In this document: in pieces, positions 17,607-24,888 of the stretch
Layout: every line of letters starts with the position of its first letter
How positions within the stretch are numbered: the stretch's first letter is position 1
NCBI GenBank assembly: GCA_000226015.1
Contig: JH153515.1
Coordinates: 17,608-42,495, forward strand
Origin: Mnemiopsis leidyi
Lineage: Eukaryota > Ctenophora > Tentaculata > Lobata > Bolinopsidae
Reading direction: 5' to 3'
Length of the DNA: 24,888 nucleotides
Made by a program: the position numbers and the translations under genes
Notes under the pieces: model-generated
Seen by the model: the letters and a program-made list of their open reading frames with translations, nothing else
Told to the model about the DNA's origin: nothing
Databases searched by the model: none

Positions 17607-20600
17607 TGGACCGACATGGCAGCTAAATCCTTCAGTAACTGTTGTGCGGCACTTGCGTACGTATTACGCGACTCTATCTTTGGACACTGAGTCTTGATAT
17701 ACTCTTGTGAAGTGTCCTGCGAAACAGTTGGATTGCCGTTTGTTAGAGCGGTTTCTGTCGGAGTCACTGGCTGTTGAGCTATTCCGTTGAGCAACTGCTG
17801 AGTTACGTTTGCGTAAGTTTGACGCTTTTCTACATTTGAGCTGCCGGCTTTAGCTAATCGTGCGGAGTTTGTCAGTTTCGGTTGAACATTTTGATGAACA
17901 GACAAGGACGTTGAAATGGTCTGCGGTGTTTTAGTGGCCTTGTCAGAAGTGTCGGCCGAGAAGTTTTGCGGAGGGTACTTTGCGGAGTGCAACTGAAACA
18001 CGTTACGGCTGGAGAGGTCAGCACCAGATGGGCCGGGGACGATTTTGGACTGACATCTGTACGCCAGCATCGGGACTGGAGCATTCCTGTTCTTTGCATT
18101 GGGTAGTAAAATTGTCTGGGTAGGTTTTCCTACTTGGTTCGCCCGGAGAGACTGACTCAACTGACTCAAATTGAGAGATCTCAAGATACTGCCAACATGT
18201 CTCAAATCCGTATTGTTACTTACGTTCCTGGATCCTGGATGAGAAATGATATAGACTGTCGAGCCGGGTTTCAATAAAGACGCACTGCTAGAAGGAATGC
18301 TGGTATGTGTTGTGTTACTGACATTGTCGGGGATCTTGTCAGTCTGATGCATCTGTCCAGTTATGTCAGGCTGGCTGAGCGGGGTTGATGCGGCTACATT
18401 TCCAGTCTGACAGCCGGATGGTCCAACCAGGACGGTTACATCGGGTACGTCACCAGAGATAACGTCTGGAGGAAAGTCATTGTGACGTAGACTCTCACTC
18501 ACTTCAATCTCATCGTCTACACTTGTGTTCGCCTCACAGCTCTCCACGGCTCCTTCTGTCTGAGGTAGCTTTTCGAGGCACTGTTGAAGGGATCCATTTA
18601 TGTTCTCTGACCGTTCGATTTTGTTGACAACCTTATTTGTTTCCAAATTGCAAGAGTCAGCTGACTCGACCTCTTTTCCGGTGATTTTCTTTGTTCTAAC
18701 TGAACACCTGACAACTTTCGCTGTAACAAGAGGCTTTTTTATCACAGTAAACTTCTTGGGTGTTTTTCTCGGAGTCTTGGTCCCGGTAAAACCTTCTACT
18801 GAAGAGGAAGAAGTTCTGCTGGTGGGGGGAAGAACTTCACTTACAGGTGAGCTACTCTTGTTAGACTGACTCTTGTAAGACTGGCCATCACTGTTTTTAG
18901 AAGGATCTATGTCGATAGAATTAGATATAACTTTTTCTAAATCTGGAGAAGAATTTCCATCAGGCAGACTGACGAGTTTTGTTTCAAAAGGAACATTTTC
19001 AAACATCTTGCTGGCAACTAAGCAAGACATTGCCGATTTTCTCCGTGAGCGCCTCAAAGGAAGTTCAAAGTTAACGGAATCTAAACTATCAAGCATCTTC
19101 TTCGAGGGTCTTCGTTGTCGCTTGGGCTTCGATGTCGGCTCACTGGCACCGCAGCTTGTCTCAGCATTAGAGAGATCGTTATTGTTCGGGACCCCTTCTT
19201 CCGTAACTTCCGTATCTTGAACGAGGTCAGTCTTAGCTGACAACTCGGCCTTACTCTCGTCGTTTTCTGATGACAGGACTTCTGTTTGTTGGGTTGCTGA
19301 TGACAGGACTACTTTTTGTTGGGGTGCTGATGACAGGATTTCTGTTTGTTGGGGTTCTGATGACAAGATAACTTCTACTGAGTGGGGCCGGGGTTCGACT
19401 TTTAACTTATTAACAGAAGTTTTCAAAGCAGCCTCACCTAAGGATAACGAAGAAACTGAAATTTTCAATTCGTTTTCTTGTCCGGACAGGACATCTTCCT
19501 CATCCGATTTAGTTTTACTGGTCTCGTCACGAGTATCTTCATTTCCTTCATCGCGTTCTTCGCGTGAAATATCTCCACATACCATTTCAACATTTATAGT
19601 TGATCTGAGCTGACTTGTTTCTCCAACTGAAGTTGACTTTAAAACTGTCTCGTTTGCATTGTACGGTTCTATGATTGTGTCGGGTATATCTGGACTTTTT
19701 ACGGTTTCTTGAGAATCCATAATATTCCCTGTCTTGAGGATTGTTTCTTCAGTTTCTGTTGCAACCTCTGGTTTTAAGATATCATCATGTACCTCTGCTA
19801 CATCCTCTGGTTTTATGAAGAAATCTTCCTTCGCAGTAAAATCTTCATGTTTCATAATCGTATCGTGGATCGCAGGATGGCTTATTGCTGAAGCCTTACC
19901 CCTGGGCACAGTTTTTAGCTCCGTTTTGGCAGTGGTAGATCTCCTAAAAGCCCAATGACTAGACGAGTTTTCTATTTTTAACTTCGCAGCAACAGCTGCC
20001 CTGCGTGGTGAAACGTATGAACCTTCGAATGAAGAGAGCAACTTGTTGAAACTTAGAATCTGTTCGAGTTCAGTTTTCCTCTTTTTCGGGATATCGCAAA
20101 CCGGCGGTATTTCAACCTTGTTCTCTGCGGTCTTAACATCTTCTTCAACAAACCTGACACATTCTTCAACAACCTTAAAACCTTCTTGAGCTCCTGTAGC
20201 ATCTTTTTTAACGACCGTGACAACTGCAACATCCTCTTGAGGCGTTATATCATTGTATTCATTGCATTCATTGACTTCGACAGATCGTTCTGAGACCTCA
20301 ATAACCTCTTCACTAGACTGTGTCTCTTTTACATCTGACTTGGCACCGTCCATTTCAGCTTCAGTTTTACTGCAGGTATTTCCTAGTAGAATTCCCGAAG
20401 TTTCAGTAGGGCTGACTACAACCTCACCACTACCGGATTTACTAGGACCCACACCCTCCTCTGTAGTCGTAGAAACTTCCCATTCTAAAGTAGGACTGTT
20501 TATGTTCTCCGCGACATTGACATCGCAACCTACTATTTTACCTTCAATTTTTGGAAGACCAGCTTGATTTCCTTCAGCTTTTTCCGTGTCGTCAACTTCC

Positions 20601-21432
20601 GGAACATCATGTAAAACCCCTCCCTGGTCCATATTAGCCGTACTTTTACCATCATTGCTAGGTTTAGCAGCAACTTGGCTTGTCCCAGCTTCAGAAACCT
20701 CAGCTCTTATAACTCCCTGTGAGCAGAGAATCTGTCCCTTTTTCTTTCTGTCGAGAACAGATTTCATATCCACACTCCCTAGATTGGAAGTTGTTACACA
20801 CTCCGACTTGACCGATACAGATTGTGACACTGACATGTTTCTAGACTTCTTCCCCGATTTCACTTCAGTGTTCAGGTTCCCATTGGGAGACAGTAAAGGT
20901 TTAGTTCTAGGTTTCTTTTTGTTGAGGTTCTTTTTAGTGGTCTTCCGTTTTGCACCTGAAATGAATGCAGTTGTTTAAAGCCGATAAATCAATCTGGACT
21001 ATTACTGTGAACAACATAGGACGTTTAATTTTTAAATCCTACTGATTGCGCACTGGCATATAAAAAGTGTGCCTAAATCGCGCAATGGGTCCTGTCGGCA
21101 CGCAATTGATTCTGTAAAACGCCCTATTTTGTGACCTTTTCCAATTACTTTAGCATATCAAAAGCGATTGTATTGAAATTCATGAAATTGTCGAATTCGA
21201 GGAAACACCAATTTGAGAAACCACAGTTAAAAGCAGAAATTTCTGGCCGGAAATTGAGATGATTGTATGTTACAATAAAAGTATAAGAAATCGTCAAAAG
21301 AAAAGCCTTATACAAAGAAATAATTATTCATCAATTTAACTAAACTGTCAACTTACTTTCTAAAAACAGTCCAACAAAAACGCCATAACCCGGAAATAAC
21401 AAAAAACCTAACAGAATTGGAGTAAGATACAT
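17591..21432 (-). CDS. Long disordered charged protein with hydrophobic N-terminus, two exons
   Basis: I do not recognise this gene. The main exon runs from an acceptor at 20956-20957 (atttcag) down to TAA at 17591. It opens out of frame-phase with two bases (GT) and continues AKRKTTKKNLNKKK. A short exon at 21357-21432 starts with ATG (A at -3), encodes 25 mostly hydrophobic residues (ILLGFLLFPGYG) and ends one base into a codon at gaaa|gtaagt. The junction makes AGT (Ser), so the phase is exact. The product is about 1146 aa: one possible membrane anchor or signal peptide, a lysine-rich stretch, then acidic low-complexity sequence with basic patches (PKRQRRPSKK, RRSRRKS). It has four 10-aa repeats (LSSAPQQKVV type) and a duplicated C-terminal TYA-x3-QQLL motif. 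The layout resembles RRBP1, kinectin or metadherin, but no homology is seen. A nuclear protein with a wrong first exon is the alternative. Confidence 0.7.
19269..19373. repeat. 30-bp in-frame coding repeat, about four copies
   Basis: gatgacaggacttctgtttg recurs at 19269, 19299, 19329 and 19359 on the plus strand. On the coding (minus) strand it gives a 10-residue repeat (LSS-x-x-QQ-x-x-x) in the long disordered protein. Copies differ mostly by substitution, as expected for a fairly young in-frame expansion. Confidence 0.85.
21071..21130. repeat. Interspersed repeat fragment, copy B
   Basis: ctaaatcgcgcaatgggtcc and tgtaaaacgccctat match copy A near 10806-10852. Here an internal segment of about 18 bp (containing ggcacgcaattgatt) separates the two shared words. 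It lies in the intron of the minus-strand 1146-aa gene. Confidence 0.65.
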
Positions 21433-21452
21433 TTTAGAAAATGATCCAATAA

Positions 21453-21458
21453 CTAAGT
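21453..21458 (-). promoter_or_regulatory. Splice-acceptor-like site 20 nt before the start codon
   Basis: On the minus strand, aatttgtacttag ends 20 bases before the ATG at 21432. Because the MTFP1 stop codon is only 60 bp upstream of that ATG, this AG could be a trans-splicing (spliced leader) acceptor. The pyrimidine tract is weak. Confidence 0.3.
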
Positions 21459-21492
21459 ACAAATTTAGACGGTTTACAATGTACAATAATCA

Positions 21493-21945
21493 TCACACAC
21501 GAACGTGCTTTAGAGCGTAGGGCCTAACTCCGTCCTCCATTAAAACATCAACTCCCCTATCTATAGGCTTGATTATAAAAGGAATAGCTAAAAGTCCACT
21601 TCCAGTAACAATTACACTTCGTGTTGGAGAAGGTAGAGTCCTAGTCAGCTTGCCAACACCCCAACAAATTCTATTTATCGTAAATCCCGGAATGGCTACA
21701 GAAGCCAAGCCCTGCCAGATCAGGACGTCTGCAAATGTACGAACGGGTTTCCCGCCCTCAATATCCTTCTCTTTTCGAGCTTTAGATGCGGCGTCCGCCA
21801 GAACATATGATGCGGATACCAGGTAGCTGAATCTAACAGCGTTGTGATGTACCAAGTTTCTGAATGCTTCGCCGATCTCATTAGCGTAACCGAGATATCT
21901 GACAGGGGTGTCTCGGTATAGGTCGACTTCCTTGGTTTCTGTCAT
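21493..21945 (-). CDS. MTFP1: Mitochondrial fission process protein 1 (MTP18)
   Basis: A single-exon 150-aa frame matches the MTP18 family throughout. It has an N-terminal DLYRDTPVRYLGYANEIGEA, then VSASYVLADA, LASVAIPGFTINR and a C-terminal IPFIIKPIDRGVDVLM. The family protein is a multi-pass inner mitochondrial membrane protein that promotes DRP1-dependent fission and is about 166 aa in human. This copy is slightly shorter at the C-terminus. I choose the ATG of MTETKEV because it has A at -3 and the family begins there. The frame is open 13 codons further upstream, but a splice acceptor (tttttttccacaag) ends five bases before this ATG. Its stop lies 60 bp from the start of the next gene on the same strand. 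Identification is firm. Confidence 0.95.
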   Translation of the reverse strand: MTETKEVDLYRDTPVRYLGYANEIGEAFRNLVHHNAVRFSYLVSASYVLADAASKARKEKDIEGGKPVRTFADVLIWQGLASVAIPGFTINRICWGVGKLTRTLPSPTRSVIVTGSGLLAIPFIIKPIDRGVDVLMEDGVRPYALKHVRV

Positions 21946-21950
21946 GGTTG

Positions 21951-21965
21951 CTTGTGGAAAAAAAT
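21951..21965 (-). promoter_or_regulatory. Strong acceptor immediately before the MTFP1 start
   Basis: On the minus strand, caatttttttccacaag is a classic pyrimidine tract plus AG, ending five bases before the ATG. It means either a 5' UTR intron or spliced-leader trans-splicing. No matching donor was identified in the 570 bp to the upstream gene. Confidence 0.55.
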
Positions 21966-22519
21966 TGAGTAAAACCTTCCACAAGGAATATATGTGTTAA
22001 GTCACAGTTATCCCAACAAAAGCTAAATAGCTTCGCATCGATCACAACAAACACTGCCAAGATATATTCACAAATTCTACGATTTAATGCTAAATACGTA
22101 CGTGCGCGCATAGCCTGACATGATCAAATCATTTATCGATTGCGGTGAAGACATTGCGACCGAAATTGGCAACTCAACCACCACAAAATGTACGCGCAAT
22201 AATGGATATGCAGTTTGGTAAGAATAAGAAAACTAATTCTAAATTAGTAAGACAATCTATTCAGGGTTAGCCCTCCGGAAATTCAGTATTCTGTTGTACA
22301 AAACTAAACATTTCACACATGTCGTCAATCCATCTCTATAATTTCTTCCAAGGATCTGGTATAAACTTTGAAAATCAAGACATAAATTCCGTAAATTAAG
22401 ATGAAATAACAGATAATTACTATTATTATCAATTGTATAATATTTGGAGTTAATTAAAACAGTCAATGTTTTTTATAGTCAGATAGGTCAGATAAGTTCC
22501 ATACAACTTTATTTGAGTT
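21966..22519. other. Intergenic region between two minus-strand genes
   Basis: This gap separates MTFP1 from the stop of the next upstream gene. It should hold the 3' UTR of that gene and the MTFP1 promoter if it has its own. I see no RNA gene, repeat array or strong core promoter motif. Confidence 0.5.
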
Positions 22520-24760
22520 TCAATCAAGAAACCATGTAGGGTGGTTAGCGAAGAACTCCTTAGTTGTTCCATTATTCTTCTCGAAGTTTATTTTCGAGCT
22601 TGCGTGGAACAATTTCTCACAAAACTCATCATTTCTGATCCAATGTGAGTACCTTTCCTTTATCCCCGCCTTCTCTAGCACTTCCCTTATAACCGGTCTG
22701 ATGTCTAATTTAGTAATCTTATACTTTAAAATATTCCTCTTATGAAGCAGCTTCTGTCGACACTCGTAGATGTATCTCAATGGAATGTCCTGCGGGTTTT
22801 GCTCATCGAATTTCTTGATCGCCCGCTTGGCAATCATCAGACAATCCTTGAGGAGAGACGGTAGACGCTTAACCCACATAGTTATCCCAGATTTAGATAT
22901 CTGGTAGTCAGGGTACAACTCTCTGAACCTGACGCTGGTGAATGTCGTCCCCCAACATAGTGTGTGAATACTGATCAGGATCTTCAGGTCTATCCCGACT
23001 TGCTTTAGGGGCGCAGCCGCTGAAAATACATCGTGGCTACCTAGTGTTGAGAGGTGAGACGTTTTGTAATTGTGTGAAGTTGTATCAAGTGATAAGGTAT
23101 TGATAAGATTGGGGTCTTTTAGTGTGTGGTATTTCAGAGGGGAAGTTTGGCGCGGGAATCTAACAAAATAAGAAAGTTATGAGGTATTTTCGAGATGGGA
23201 AAGATATGGGTCTTTTAGGAGGTGGTAATTTAGCGTGGAAAATAGGGCACGTAAATATAATACGTCTAACCAAATAATAAACACTTAACAATAAACTTAC
23301 GGCTGTCAGTAGATTTTCCTGATGCTGAAAATAATAGAGATCAACCATGATTTGTGCGATTTTCAACAATGCATTTTATCTTAAGATAAAAGTTCCCCTA
23401 ATTAACACACACTTGTTAAATAAATCAACTTACATTTTTCACCATTTCCATTTTCATGATCTGAAAATTAAAATTGATATAAATCGTTATATAACGTTAC
23501 ACGGAGCAAATGTATGAAAAGAAGCAACATCATTTAGAGGCAAAACAGTTTTTAAAAGATAAAGTGCTACAGAACTAGAGAAATAACAACTTTAAGATAA
23601 ATTACAGAAATATTAACTTACCCAACTTTAGCTTCTTCTTGTCAGGCTCGACCGGTTCGACTGAAATAGAAATTAATATTATCATATCATATAACGCACT
23701 GCATTATATTGTACTGCATTCAATTAAGTTGAACGTTCGGAGCGAGTTCTGGCAGAAAGCTCGAACAGGATTGAGTGAGATTTCGGAAAAATTTTGGAAA
23801 GATAAACGTTAGTAATTGCACACTCTTGGTTGTAAAGTTGAAGCCCTGTTTAACAATTAAGTCTGTAAACAGACAGTTGCCTAAATTTGATGTATAAAGG
23901 CAAGGGAGAAATGTGGATAAAGAGAGCGCAAGTAGGGGATGTGCAGAATACAAAGTCAAAGTAGGGATTCGTGAAGTTGAGTAATGAAATGATAATCTAT
24001 CAAAATTATTTGCAAATGTAATATCAAGAATCGAGATTAATTGTAAACCTAGGTTCAATTTTGTTCGCTTGCTAAAAAGATTTTTGGTTAATATGAAGGG
24101 CCTGGGGCCAAGATGACAAAGACATTTGACTATTCGAGTGAGGGTGTCATATTTATATGATCATAACTTTTTGACCACGAAAATTTCAAAATAAAACAAT
24201 AACAATTTTGATCATTAAAAAGATTTTCTCCAGTCAAAAGAGTGGACCAAAATTTCATCGAAATCAAAATCAGGGCGTCACAGTCGAGCTCAGTGCTTTA
24301 TCCCAAAGATAAGAATTACCTGCATTAACTACTACCACAAGCCAACCACAAGGTTCTATAATAGTAGCCCAGCATCACACAAACAAACCTTCTGAAGCCG
24401 AGAGAAGTTGGTTGGTGTTGTTGTAGTTGATCCTCCAGTCTACTGCTTGCTGCGCCAGATCCTCAACTTTCGCCAAACTCTCCTCATTTATCTCGAAGTC
24501 TTGCTCTGTAGAATATGTATCGGATTTTTGTATTGATTCTACAAATTCTGATGTTTATTGCTGAAATGGCACGCCTCTTTTCTTCTTTTATTATACCACA
24601 AAGTACTGGATGACTGCTCAGTCCTATAAACAAACCTCCATGCTGAAGCTTGAAAAGCTGTTCTACAATGTTTCTAAGAGACTTGCTGAAATTCTTCTGA
24701 CTAGACACAGAGGGATTTAAATCGCTTCCCAGAATTATCAGGGAAAGAGACTTGATTGCA
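22520..24760 (-). CDS. Unrecognised gene, 3' part, six exons with tiny phase-1 exons
   Basis: I do not recognise this protein. In transcription order the exons are 24597-24760, 24389-24505, 23622-23660, 23434-23460, 23301-23324 and 22520-23019 (TGA). Each has an AG acceptor and a GT donor, four of the donors GTAAGT or GTTTGT, and phases agree throughout. The visible product is about 290 aa and lacks its N-terminus, since the first visible exon opens at an acceptor (acatttcag) 128 bp from the window end. It starts IKSLSLIILGSDL, passes through a polar section (EPVEPDKKKLKL, DHENGNGEK, SGKSTDS) encoded by the small exons, and ends in a 166-aa basic, probably helical region (FRELYPDYQISKSG, KRLPSLLKDCLMIAKRAIKK, NHPTWFLD). 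No transmembrane segment or catalytic motif is clear. The donor of the first exon (GTATAA) is the weakest call. The 725-bp intron at 23664-24388 contains nothing I can identify. Confidence 0.65.
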
Positions 24761-24779
24761 CTGAAATGTAATTAGAATC

Positions 24780-24888
<109 letters not shown>

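Noticed and set aside
17591..20863. Start of the long minus-strand protein at 20863
   Set aside because: That position is GTG, not ATG, and the frame stays open upstream to a good splice acceptor at 20956, so it is an internal codon.
24484..24708. 74-aa minus-strand frame as a stand-alone gene
   Set aside because: Its first part belongs to an exon opening at the 24761 acceptor. The rest (after about 24597) is better explained as a 91-bp intron leading to the exon at 24389-24505.

Overview
This looks like nuclear DNA from a marine invertebrate animal. It is AT-rich between exons, genes are split by GT-AG introns (many very short exons), and there are many minisatellites and one cut-and-paste transposon remnant with a TA target duplication. 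Nothing bacterial is present. The phylum cannot be fixed from the window. A divergent intronless Shaker-type channel, and splice-acceptor-like AGs just before two start codons, would fit an early-branching lineage such as a ctenophore or cnidarian, but that is a guess.

Layout. 1-2295: no gene seen; tandem repeats and a tRNA-like SINE head. 2296-16506 (+): a 12-exon gene that I assemble by splice phase and identify as a FANK1 homologue (FN3-like region followed by ankyrin repeats). Its introns hold a 556-bp pogo/Tigger-like MITE, several minisatellites and, inside intron 7 on the same strand, a complete intronless voltage-gated potassium channel gene (11507-12835). 16507-17590: AT-rich 3' flank. 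17591-21432 (-): a long, low-complexity, charged protein of about 1146 aa, with a short first exon encoding a hydrophobic N-terminus joined in phase. 21493-21945 (-): MTFP1/MTP18, an inner mitochondrial membrane fission protein. 22520-24760 (-): the 3' part of an unrecognised gene with a chain of tiny phase-1 exons. The window ends in a long TG microsatellite.

The three minus-strand genes run head-to-tail, with only 60 bp between the MTFP1 stop codon and the next gene's start codon. FANK1 is transcribed toward them, so the two groups converge around 16.5-17.6 kb.

The most unusual theme is that tandem duplication has repeatedly copied splice-site neighbourhoods of FANK1. These are the exon 4 donor (about five copies), the exon 7 donor (two), the exon 9 acceptor (two), and the 3' half of exon 9 itself (a decayed copy that still reads as ankyrin). 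Other notable points are the nested channel with PMT in place of the S6 PVP hinge, and the operon-like spacing of MTFP1 and its downstream neighbour. All exon structures are read by eye from splice consensus and phase; none has transcript support here.
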